From Tepidisphaeraceae bacterium (GTDB taxonomy: Bacteria > Planctomycetota > Phycisphaerae > Tepidisphaerales > Tepidisphaeraceae), in NCBI GenBank assembly GCA_025450555.1, contig JANWHF010000356.1, positions 1 through 5,413 on the forward strand: a stretch of 5,413 nucleotides of DNA. Reading direction: 5' to 3'. A program made the position numbers and the translations under genes. The notes beneath the pieces were generated by a model. That model saw only the letters and a list, made by a program, of their open reading frames with translations. It ran no database searches and had not been told where the DNA came from. Of the stretch, positions 1 to 5,293 are shown piece after piece (within the stretch, counting starts at the first letter, position 1; every line of letters begins with the position of its first letter).

Positions 1-108
1 GGGGCTTTGGCATCGAAGATCGGCCATGCGATTCGTGGGAAACAATGCAAAGATTTTTGTGGATTTCGACAGGAGCTTTAACATTTTGATTGTCAAGTGT
101 TTCACCAT
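1..108 (-). CDS. Possible start of a translationally coupled gene, cut by the window edge
   Basis: An ATG at 108-106 shares its A with the TGA stop of the H-X9-DG gene (TGATG), the classic arrangement for translational coupling. The frame stays open for 36 codons to the window edge. It begins MVKHLTIKMLKLLSKS, a short basic, leucine-containing N-terminus, and I recognise no family. Further in-frame starts are an ATG at 84 and another at 27. The Shine-Dalgarno match is weak (GGCGAG a few bases upstream), and the stretch is visibly more AT-rich than the genes beside it, which would also suit a plain intergenic region. A TTGACA hexamer on the same strand (96-91) has no -10 partner at a normal distance. 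If real, this gene would be the next cistron after the prepilin-like gene. It could equally be chance. Confidence 0.33.
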   Translation of the reverse strand, partial: MVKHLTIKMLKLLSKSTKIFALFPTNRMADLRCQSP

Positions 109-944
109 CAACGCTCGCCGTAAGCCTTGTTGTCCTGCGATAAAAATCCGACGCCTTTAGCCATATTTGGGGCGGGAACGATGGCATACACCGTTTCAGC
201 GTGCCCGTCGCAGTAGGCCACGTTGCATCCACCGAGGTGCCGAAATCCCTGAGCGCCGGCGCATCGCGCCGCCCCGCCGCCTCCGGCATCGTCGTATGCG
301 GCCCATGTGCCACCTGGAAGCGTTTGCGTTCCCAGCCATTGAATCTCCGACGGGCTGGGCAACGGCGAACGCATCAGGTTGTTGCAGAAAAACACACTAT
401 TCTCCGCGTCGGCGAAGAGTGCTGTCGTTGAGGGGTGATTGATGCTGCCCGCGTGGACGGGCAAACACTGGATATATCCCGGATGGCTCGGCTGCCCAAG
501 CTGAGGCTCGCCACCGACGAAGCTCACGTTGTAGTTGTATCCGCTATAAAGACCGCCGGGGTTGGTGTATTGCTTCCCCTCCCATGCCGGGCATTTCTGC
601 ACCGGCGTGTCGTGCTCGCCCAGCCAAAGCAGCCCCGGCGTCGCGGTCTGCCCGAGCACATAGATCCAATCCCAATCATAATTGATCTGCGTCGATCCGC
701 TGGTGACCACGTAGTGCGACGCGGGAAACAGTCCATGATTGGTGGAAGCGTAATGTTGCGCTGCCATCGCCATCTGTCGCAGATTGCTGAGGCATTGAAT
801 GCGTACCGCCTCCTTGTTCGCGCGGGACACAGCCGGGAGCAGGAGGCTCATGAGAAGTACAATGATCCCAATGACAACCAGGAGCTCGACGAGCGTGAAG
901 GCGGTCCGTCTGGAAGAGGCATCTCTCCCGAGCCAAAGGCTCAC
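108..944 (-). CDS. Prepilin-like protein with type IV pilin N-terminus and H-X9-DG C-terminus (DUF1559-like)
   Basis: Read from GTG 944 the product is 278 aa. A 15-residue basic leader (SLWLGRDASSRRTA) is followed by FTLVELLVVIGIIVLL, the canonical type IV prepilin cleavage/methylation site. The -1 residue is Ala rather than the usual Gly, and Glu20 is the conserved Glu at +5. Residues 16-37 form the single hydrophobic helix. The head carries a CPAW motif (Cys118), an SGYNYN segment near 134-139, seven cysteines in all, and near the end His236, nine residues, then Asp246-Gly247. This is an exact H-X9-DG signature, typical of the very large pseudopilin-like families of planctomycetes and Verrucomicrobia. 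Such proteins are expected to be processed by a prepilin peptidase and held in the inner membrane or assembled in a type II-secretion-like pseudopilus; individual functions are mostly unknown. GTG 944 is preferred because GGAGG lies 8 nt upstream and all sequence before it is repeat DNA. The gene follows the PEP-CTERM gene on the same strand after a repeat-filled 261-nt gap, so it may be co-transcribed from the B12-controlled leader. Confidence 0.9.
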   Translation of the reverse strand: MSLWLGRDASSRRTAFTLVELLVVIGIIVLLMSLLLPAVSRANKEAVRIQCLSNLRQMAMAAQHYASTNHGLFPASHYVVTSGSTQINYDWDWIYVLGQTATPGLLWLGEHDTPVQKCPAWEGKQYTNPGGLYSGYNYNVSFVGGEPQLGQPSHPGYIQCLPVHAGSINHPSTTALFADAENSVFFCNNLMRSPLPSPSEIQWLGTQTLPGGTWAAYDDAGGGGAARCAGAQGFRHLGGCNVAYCDGHAETVYAIVPAPNMAKGVGFLSQDNKAYGER

Positions 945-951
945 CCACTTT

Positions 952-987
952 CCCTCCCCCGGTACGTCCGGTACGTCCGGGGGAGGG
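952..987. repeat. Perfect GC-rich palindrome with internal 9-bp tandem repeat
   Basis: CCCTCCCCCGG at 952-962 is matched by its exact reverse complement CCGGGGGAGGG at 977-987 around a 14-nt loop. Within it GGTACGTCC occurs twice head to tail (961-969 and 970-978). As RNA on either strand this gives an 11-bp hairpin, eight or more of the pairs G-C. It is the first of three related palindromes standing side by side. Confidence 0.85.
953..957 (-). promoter_or_regulatory. Shine-Dalgarno site of the prepilin-like gene, inside a repeat palindrome
   Basis: GGAGG reads from 957 to 953 on the minus strand, 8 nt before the GTG at 944. It decides the start, because there is no other in-frame ATG/GTG/TTG between the repeat array and the FTLVELL motif. 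The site lies wholly inside the 3' arm of the 11-bp palindrome at 952-987, so in the mRNA it can be hidden in a very GC-rich stem. Confidence 0.6.
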
Positions 988-991
988 TCAA

Positions 992-1034
992 GGAGGGGGT
1001 TCGCACCAAGCTGCGTGGCGCTCGGACCCCCTCC
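992..1034. repeat. GC-rich inverted repeat, second of the cluster
   Basis: GGAGGGGGTTCG at 992-1003 pairs with CGGACCCCCTCC at 1023-1034, 11 of 12 positions complementary, around a 19-nt loop. The G-rich arm resembles the right arm of the palindrome before it, and the C-rich arm resembles the left arm of the one after it. The three elements therefore look like units of one repeat family that could also pair with one another. Translated on the minus strand the region gives PSPDTPGEGWGGG-like strings, a low-complexity peptide familiar from over-extended gene calls in repeat-rich planctomycete genomes. Confidence 0.75.
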
Positions 1035-1038
1035 CCAG

Positions 1039-1064
1039 CCCTCCCCCGGAGTATCGGGAGAGGG
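1039..1064. repeat. GC-rich inverted repeat, third of the cluster
   Basis: CCCTCCCCCG at 1039-1048 faces CGGGAGAGGG at 1055-1064, 9 of 10 positions complementary, with a 6-nt loop GAGTAT. The left arm is identical to that of the palindrome at 952-987, so the two are copies of the same arm with different loops. The single arm mismatch suggests this copy is older or decaying. Confidence 0.75.
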
Positions 1065-1094
1065 AGAAGACAAGGCAATCGCACTTGCGCGCTT

Positions 1095-1150
1095 GTAGCA
1101 CAGCCTTCCAGGCTGTGAATCGAATGCCACGTGCTGGAAAGCTATGCTGC
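1095..1150. repeat. Dispersed palindromic element (TAGCACAGCCTTCCAGGCTGTG type)
   Basis: There are two nested symmetries. CACAGCCT/AGGCTGTG at 1099-1106 and 1110-1117 is a perfect 8-bp hairpin with a 3-nt TCC loop. In addition, the 17 nt at 1095-1111 recur in inverted form at 1134-1150 with 14 of 17 matches, all three differences being C/T transitions. From memory, this sequence and its translation (STAFQAVNR, or CLAGWKA-like on the other strand) recur as a short intergenic repeat in planctomycete and verrucomicrobial genomes. It lies between the PEP-CTERM and prepilin-like genes and could fold as a REP-like hairpin in a shared transcript. The upstream ATG at 1154 that would lengthen the prepilin-like gene lies just outside this element. 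Confidence 0.7.
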
Positions 1151-1205
1151 CCATTGAGGAATTTGAGAATTCAATTCGGATTGCATTGGTCGCGACATTG
1201 GAAGC

Positions 1206-2510
1206 TCACACCTTTCGCGCTCGCCTTCGGCGCAGCAACAAAAGCCCGCCAATTGCCGCCAGACTCAATGACGTCGGCTCCGGGGCCGCAATCGGCAGAT
1301 CGGGAGGCGTGTCCTGCGCGCTCCAGACCCAACCGTCCCAGTCGCCGTTGGTCAGCATCCGGCTCGAATCGCCGACATCGGAAAAGCCCCAGTTCTGGCC
1401 ATCGGTGCTGAGGTAATAACCCCAGAAGTTGTTGCCGAAACCAGTCTGGAGATAGCCGCCGTAGTCAATGCTCTGCACCGTGTCGCCGAAGCCGGCGAAG
1501 GTTTGCGTTGTGAATCGAAATGCAGTGTTAGCTTCCAGCATTTGCAGCGCCTGCTCCCCGGTGATGCTGCCGTCGTAGTGGACGTTGAACTCGTAGCTCT
1601 GCGGCCCAAAATCCACCACGATGTGCGAGAGATTCGCGCCAGTCCCGACCGATTCGGAAACGATCGGCTGCCCCGCCACCACCGGACTTGCCGCCGACAT
1701 TCCGCTGACGGCATCAATCACGGTCCGATACGTGGAGCCGGTGGGATTGGTAAAGCGCACATAATTCACCGATGGCAAACCGCTGCCCGAAAGGTCAATC
1801 CACGTTCCGCCAGCCGATCCATTCAGCGTCGTCCGAATCTGTGAAAACGTCTGGCCGCTAAAGCTGGACAGATTGCCCAGAAACGGCTTGCTTTGGTTCG
1901 CGATCTGAGTTCCCAACGGCTGAAAGCCGGCGCTCGGTGTCGTGTCGAGATAGTAGTTACTTGGATTATCAAAGGTGAGCGGCGCGCCGCCATTGAGCGT
2001 GAAGAAATTTGTGCCATCCTGGCTGACGCTGACGATCGCCTGCGGGGCGGCAGAAAAAGTGTGCGGCGGTGAAGCCGCCAATCCGCTGCCATCGGCGGAG
2101 GTATCGATGATTCCATTGTTGGCAAAGACGCCCAGCGTCCGGCCATTGGCCGGCACTTCGCTGGAAAGGTGAAGCGTAAGCTGTCCGCCCGATCCGAGGA
2201 TGACCATCTGACCTGGATCGAAGGGCGGATTGAAGGGATTCAAGCCGCCGAAGGTCGTGTCGCCAGTCAAGGGGCCCAGTGCGGTGCTGGCGGTGGTGTA
2301 TTCATAATTGGGAAAGCTGGAGACATCGCCGGACTGGTAAAAGATCACTTGGTCCGCAGTCGCGCCGGCCCACGCGCTGGAAGAGAGTGCACACAAAGCT
2401 GCGCAACCCAGCAACGCGTTTCTCGGAATACACTTGGATTTTCTGACAAAGAATTCGAAACTGGCTTTGAAATACTCAAAGCCTCGATCGAGAGAGGAAT
2501 GAAATTTCAC
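1206..2510 (-). CDS. Secreted PEP-CTERM protein with transcobalamin-like (DUF4430-like) domain, under a B12 riboswitch
   Basis: The product is 434 aa, started by GTG at 2510 with AGGAG 6 nt upstream. A long basic n-region (1-30) precedes a hydrophobic core (31-44) and a likely signal peptidase I site after AWA at 48. Residues 50-270 look like an all-beta region (GGQLTLHLSSEVP, GGTWIDLSGSGL, VNYVRF) that I have no family name for. Residues about 299-397 carry YEFNVHYDG, ALQMLEANTAFRFTTQTF, VQSIDYGGY, FWGYYLSTDGQNW and a final GDWDGWVW. The order (helix-forming Leu/Glu stretch, FRFTT, VxSI, FWxYY, GDWxxWxW) parallels the C-terminal beta-domain of intrinsic factor/transcobalamin and the bacterial DUF4430 family. 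Residues 410-434 are PEP, a hydrophobic stretch, then RRRRARK, the PEP-CTERM tail processed and anchored by exosortase. The cobalamin riboswitch in its leader independently supports a B12-related role. An extracellular cobalamin-binding or capture protein is my inference; the PEP-CTERM call itself is secure. Confidence 0.9.
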   Translation of the reverse strand: MKFHSSLDRGFEYFKASFEFFVRKSKCIPRNALLGCAALCALSSSAWAGATADQVIFYQSGDVSSFPNYEYTTASTALGPLTGDTTFGGLNPFNPPFDPGQMVILGSGGQLTLHLSSEVPANGRTLGVFANNGIIDTSADGSGLAASPPHTFSAAPQAIVSVSQDGTNFFTLNGGAPLTFDNPSNYYLDTTPSAGFQPLGTQIANQSKPFLGNLSSFSGQTFSQIRTTLNGSAGGTWIDLSGSGLPSVNYVRFTNPTGSTYRTVIDAVSGMSAASPVVAGQPIVSESVGTGANLSHIVVDFGPQSYEFNVHYDGSITGEQALQMLEANTAFRFTTQTFAGFGDTVQSIDYGGYLQTGFGNNFWGYYLSTDGQNWGFSDVGDSSRMLTNGDWDGWVWSAQDTPPDLPIAAPEPTSLSLAAIGGLLLLRRRRARKV

Positions 2511-2581
2511 GGGCTGCTCCTGAAAGCAGATCGCCCATGGTCAGCAAAACAGAATCACGACAGGGGAAAGACCAATGGGCG
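2511..2581 (-). promoter_or_regulatory. Putative riboswitch expression platform: RBS hairpin and competing helix
   Basis: Two mutually exclusive folds are visible in the mRNA just before the GTG. In one, CUGCU (2529-2525) pairs with AGCAG (2518-2514) across loop UUCAGG, and GGG (2536-2534) adds three pairs with CCC (2513-2511); this buries part of the AGGAG site. In the other, CGCCCAU-U-GGUC (2581-2570) pairs with GACCAUGGGCG (2542-2532) as 11 pairs with one bulged U, taking away the GGG that closes the first hairpin. A switch between the two would give translational control, the usual mode of cobalamin riboswitches in Gram-negative bacteria. How the aptamer is coupled to this choice cannot be read by eye. 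Confidence 0.45.
2517..2521 (-). promoter_or_regulatory. Shine-Dalgarno site of the PEP-CTERM gene
   Basis: AGGAG reads from 2521 to 2517 on the minus strand, 6 nt before the GTG at 2510. It supports this GTG, even though it leaves a long 30-residue n-region before the hydrophobic core of the signal peptide. Half of the site is in the loop and half in the stem of the hairpin formed by 2529-2514. Confidence 0.7.
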
Positions 2582-2627
2582 CGCCTCAGGCTTTGAACCG
2601 TGTCCCGTGTCGTGAGGACGTTGGCAG

Positions 2628-2648
2628 GAGCCTCGTGGATAGAGGCTC
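2628..2648 (-). promoter_or_regulatory. Stem-loop directly after the riboswitch aptamer
   Basis: GAGCCUC (2648-2642) and GAGGCUC (2634-2628) are perfect complements around a 7-nt loop UAUCCAC. It starts only a few bases after the closing stem of the aptamer, so it may be part of the expression platform or provide the loop for long-range contact. No U-tract follows, so it is not a standard intrinsic terminator. Confidence 0.5.
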
Positions 2649-2651
2649 TTG

Positions 2652-2793
2652 AGCCGTGGCCGGTCTTCTGGCTTGGGACAACCCAGACGGCCTTCCCGCT
2701 TTCGCAGTGGCCTTGCATGTCTGGGCCGATACAACGTCCCTTACAGCTGCACGTCAGCCCCGGATTCGCACCGGGTTCCCATTTGCCGCGGCT
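2652..2793 (-). ncRNA. Cobalamin (vitamin B12) riboswitch aptamer
   Basis: Read on the minus strand, the leader contains the conserved blocks of the cobalamin riboswitch in the right order. AAAUGGGAACCCGGUGCGAA begins at 2784, with CCCGG/CCGGG closing the UGCGAAU loop. GCUGACGUGCAGCUGUAA runs 2758-2741. CCACUG is at 2710-2705 and GGGAAGG at 2697-2691, held by GGCC/GGCC. A small GGG-UUGU-CCC hairpin follows, then the B12 box AAGCCAGAAGACC at 2674-2662. AGCCGCGGC (2793-2785) and GCCACGGCU (2660-2652) form the closing stem with 8 of 9 pairs. It resembles the well-known E. coli btuB leader closely, including CUGACGxGCAGC. It lies 140 nt before the GTG of the PEP-CTERM gene. The expected effect is lower expression of that gene, and of anything co-transcribed with it, when adenosyl- or other cobalamin is bound. 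I do not assign the ligand subclass. Confidence 0.96.
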
Positions 2794-2869
2794 GGATTAT
2801 TCAATTGGATTGATGTCGAAGGCCTCCTTCACATTTTTCATGAAATCGAACTGTCCTAAGTCGCGGCAA

Positions 2870-2898
2870 GTTGTAGAGCGCGCGCCAGGGAGTTGCAA
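2870..2898 (-). promoter_or_regulatory. Weak candidate promoter for the riboswitch transcript
   Basis: TTGCAA (2898-2893) and TACAAC (2875-2870) are 17 nt apart, each matching 4 of 6 consensus sigma-70 bases. A start near 2863 would place the whole aptamer in the leader. The match is poor, so this is only the best candidate in the 131 nt between the propeller gene's stop and the aptamer. Read-through from the propeller gene is the alternative, and no terminator is visible between them. Confidence 0.22.
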
Positions 2899-2924
2899 GA
2901 GTCGGTCCGCTGAAACTGACTTTG

Positions 2925-5282
2925 CTATGTGCTCACTGCAAAGAGTCGAACCGTGAAATCCTGCGGATTGATTCCCTTCTGCGCCAAATAGGCGGAAACC
3001 GACGTGGAAAGCGTTGAAACTGGAATCGTAAAGACCTTATGTGTCAGCGAATCCTGCCCCGAAAGCCGGATCAGTTGCGACGTCGCGATTCCAAAAGGCG
3101 TCCCATTGTTGGACATCTGGATCGTCCCGAGGTCTGCACTGTGGATATTCGTGGCCTCGATGTAGCTGTTTGTGAAACTGGCCCCCACGTGCGTCTTATG
3201 GATCGAGACATCGCCAATTGTCGCGGCGACGACCGATGGCGGGCTCTGAAGGGATCCGGGGCCGGGCACCAAGACCCCAGCAACGACTGTAGTATTGAAC
3301 ATTCCAGTGGCAGTGATCGAACCGATGTTTCCCTTGGCGTCTACAGTCGAACCAATCAACGCCCCGCCCATCATCAATCGTCCCAGCGACGCAGCGTTGA
3401 TTGTGAATGAAGCATTGTGCCTCAACGTGATGCTGCCGATCCCCTGCCCGATCGTCCAGGTGCCGGCGGTGATTTGTGAAGCGTCAAAAGCCCCGAGCCC
3501 GCCGGTGACATTCAGATTGGCCGAGAAGGAAACCTGCGCGTGAATCGCGCGGATCGAAGGCGCATTGATCGCGGCGGCCGTGCCATCCGATGAAATCCAT
3601 TGGCCCGCATTCACAACGCTGATCGGCTGCGAGGAATTGAGCGTCAGCCCATCGGCTCGCACTACATTCAACGCGAGTAGCGCGTGAGATCCGGCTGCGC
3701 CGACCGTGATCGTGTCATCCGTCGCGGTATCCAGATCGATCCGACCGACGTTCCCGGCAATATTGATATTGCCGCGCAACAGAAGGGTCGGCGCGTCGAT
3801 GGATCCAATCGAAGAGTCGTCGGTGATGATCCCGGCCTCGACGACGCTGTTCTTGCCTTGCGTCTGGACCACCAGGCTGCTGGACGAACTGGTTCCACTG
3901 AGGGCGATCGCGTTAGCCGATATATGAGTTCCCGAGATATTCGAACCATTCTGCGCCAGATCGACTCCGCCAAATTGGACTTGAGCCGATCCGGGTCCCT
4001 TGAGGCTGACGTTCGTGCGGAATCCGTCGGCGTTCGTGAAAGTCAGCGAATGATTCGATGAGAGCGTGGCGGTGAGCGATGCGGGGATCGAAGTCGGCGG
4101 CGGCGTCGCGCTACTGGTGTTCATCAGCACGCGGAAAAATGGGCCGAGCGCCACGATCACATCCGGCAGCCCATCGCCATTGAGGTCGGCGGTGGTCGCA
4201 AATTCGCCAAAGCGCCCGCCGATGTAGCTGGCCTGCGGACCAAAGGTTCCATCGCCATTGCCGGCATAGACGCGCATGTTCGATGTGAAGGAGCTGGTGA
4301 TCAGATCCTGATTTCCGTCGCCGTTCAAATCGGCGCTCGCGATGGCATCGACGAAGTTCCCGCCAAACAGGCTGCGCTTGGGCTGGAAGGTGCCGTCTCC
4401 ATTGCCCAGCAGCACCGTGATCGGCGCGACGCGAAATTCGGAATTGACGACCGCGATATCGAGATTGCCATCGCCATTGAAATCACCTGCAATCCCATAC
4501 GTCGGCTCAACGCTGGTTTGCGAGACGACGACGGGCGGGCCAAAAGCGCCGGTCGGCAGGCCCTGCGCGTTCTTCTGCCCCAGCAATACTTCCACGCGCC
4601 GGTCATCGCGAACCACCGCCACGTCCGGCGCGCCGTCTTTATTGAAATCACCGACGATCACCGATCGCGCCACATCCGGACCGGCCGGATAGAAGACCGC
4701 CGGCGCGAACTTGCCTGCGCCCAGATTGATCATCACCGAGATGCGGAAATGGTTGGTCAGGATCAAGTCCGGCAACCCATCGCCGTTCACATCGGCGGCA
4801 TTCACCTGAATCGCCGGCCGACCTGTGAACACCGTCACGGGCGGCGTGCTGAAAGCACCGTTGCCGACGCCATAATAAAAATGAATTTCATTGCGGCCAT
4901 CAATGTTGTTATTGGGGCTGGTCACCGCCAGGTCCAGAATGCCATCGCCATTGAAATCGGCAATCGCCACCCAGCGCGCATCGTTCTGCAGATACTGGAT
5001 CGGCGGCGTCGCAAGCGTGCCGTCACCGCGGTTGAGATAGACGTCGATCGTGTCATGAGCCGGGTTGACCGCGACAACATCAATGTGGCCATCATGATTC
5101 AAATCGGCCGTCGCGATCATCGAGGCGGCGTGATCGTAAAGCTGGGCCGGAGCGAAGCTGATGGGATTACCGCTGAGAAGCCATCGCGCTTCGAGTTGCT
5201 CGGTCCGCGCATCGCGGCGGCGCGCCTTTTTTTGAGGTCGTTTTGCTGACGCTTCGCGCAACCCCGATCCAGCTCGATTCAT
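2925..5282 (-). CDS. Large surface protein: LEPR-XLL-like N-terminus, seven-bladed FG-GAP/VCBS propeller, beta-solenoid-like C-terminus
   Basis: The product is 785 aa from ATG 5282, with GGAG 7 nt upstream. Residues 1-26 are very basic with no hydrophobic signal core. EQLEARWLLSG (28-38) matches the planctomycete LEPR-XLL pattern found at the start of many exported giant proteins. From 60 to 374 there are seven DxNxDGxxD calcium loops, beginning at Asp60, 109, 164, 212, 267, 318 and 366, spaced 48-55 residues apart. Each is followed by a hydrophobic strand, and several alternate with GNGDGTF-type turns. This is the FG-GAP/VCBS repeat, and seven copies fit one complete beta-propeller. After a PPPTSIP linker (395-400), residues 400-730 are Gly/Ser/Ala/Ile-rich with recurring GSI/GNI/GRI turns (IGSIDAP, NVGRIDL, GIGSITL, NIGSITA), suggesting a beta-solenoid. 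No catalytic motif or PEP-CTERM tail is seen. Likely a secreted or cell-surface binding or adhesive protein; the partner is unknown. Confidence 0.9.
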   Translation of the reverse strand: MNRAGSGLREASAKRPQKKARRRDARTEQLEARWLLSGNPISFAPAQLYDHAASMIATADLNHDGHIDVVAVNPAHDTIDVYLNRGDGTLATPPIQYLQNDARWVAIADFNGDGILDLAVTSPNNNIDGRNEIHFYYGVGNGAFSTPPVTVFTGRPAIQVNAADVNGDGLPDLILTNHFRISVMINLGAGKFAPAVFYPAGPDVARSVIVGDFNKDGAPDVAVVRDDRRVEVLLGQKNAQGLPTGAFGPPVVVSQTSVEPTYGIAGDFNGDGNLDIAVVNSEFRVAPITVLLGNGDGTFQPKRSLFGGNFVDAIASADLNGDGNQDLITSSFTSNMRVYAGNGDGTFGPQASYIGGRFGEFATTADLNGDGLPDVIVALGPFFRVLMNTSSATPPPTSIPASLTATLSSNHSLTFTNADGFRTNVSLKGPGSAQVQFGGVDLAQNGSNISGTHISANAIALSGTSSSSSLVVQTQGKNSVVEAGIITDDSSIGSIDAPTLLLRGNINIAGNVGRIDLDTATDDTITVGAAGSHALLALNVVRADGLTLNSSQPISVVNAGQWISSDGTAAAINAPSIRAIHAQVSFSANLNVTGGLGAFDASQITAGTWTIGQGIGSITLRHNASFTINAASLGRLMMGGALIGSTVDAKGNIGSITATGMFNTTVVAGVLVPGPGSLQSPPSVVAATIGDVSIHKTHVGASFTNSYIEATNIHSADLGTIQMSNNGTPFGIATSQLIRLSGQDSLTHKVFTIPVSTLSTSVSAYLAQKGINPQDFTVRLFAVST

Positions 5283-5289
5283 TCAGAAT

Positions 5290-5293
5290 CTCC
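5290..5293 (-). promoter_or_regulatory. Shine-Dalgarno site of the propeller gene
   Basis: GGAG reads from 5293 to 5290, 7 nt before ATG 5282. It supports this start, which places the LEPR-XLL-like motif at residues 28-38 as is usual for such proteins. The remaining upstream 120 nt to the window edge are GC-rich, and I see no convincing promoter or terminator in them. Confidence 0.55.

Noticed and set aside
1..81. Plus-strand frame open from the left edge to TAA at 79-81, as the tail of a convergent gene
   Set aside because: Only 26 codons are visible, with no recognisable C-terminal motif, so it cannot be separated from chance.
952..1064. CRISPR array
   Set aside because: The units are back-to-back palindromes of unequal length, with loops rather than uniform spacers, and there are only three.
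435..1118. 227-codon plus-strand open frame
   Set aside because: It lies antisense to the prepilin-like gene and the repeat cluster, its translation shows no family features, and the minus strand encodes clear motifs.
945..1154. 70-residue N-terminal extension of the prepilin-like gene from ATG 1154
   Set aside because: It is translated palindromic repeat (PSPDTPGEGWGGG and similar) placed before a type IV prepilin leader that needs to be short and basic. GTG 944 has a good Shine-Dalgarno site.
1159..1176. AT-rich near-palindrome around GAATTC as terminator of the PEP-CTERM gene
   Set aside because: Only about four to five weak pairs form and no T-tract follows.
2628..2648. Intrinsic terminator after the riboswitch
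   Set aside because: The 7-bp stem is perfect, but AUCC-type and mixed sequence follows with no U-tract, so it is kept only as a leader stem-loop.
2476..2718. Minus-strand 80-codon frame overlapping the start of the PEP-CTERM gene
   Set aside because: It begins inside the aptamer and overlaps the signal-peptide coding region in another frame. No ribosome binding site or family match is seen.
2600..2956. Plus-strand open frame of 118 codons across the leader
   Set aside because: It reads straight through the reverse complement of the cobalamin riboswitch and has no protein-like features.
4518..5249. 243-codon plus-strand open frame
   Set aside because: It is the mirror of the FG-GAP repeats. 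Its His/Arg/Ile-rich composition comes from the reverse complement of Asp/Asn/Gly codons.
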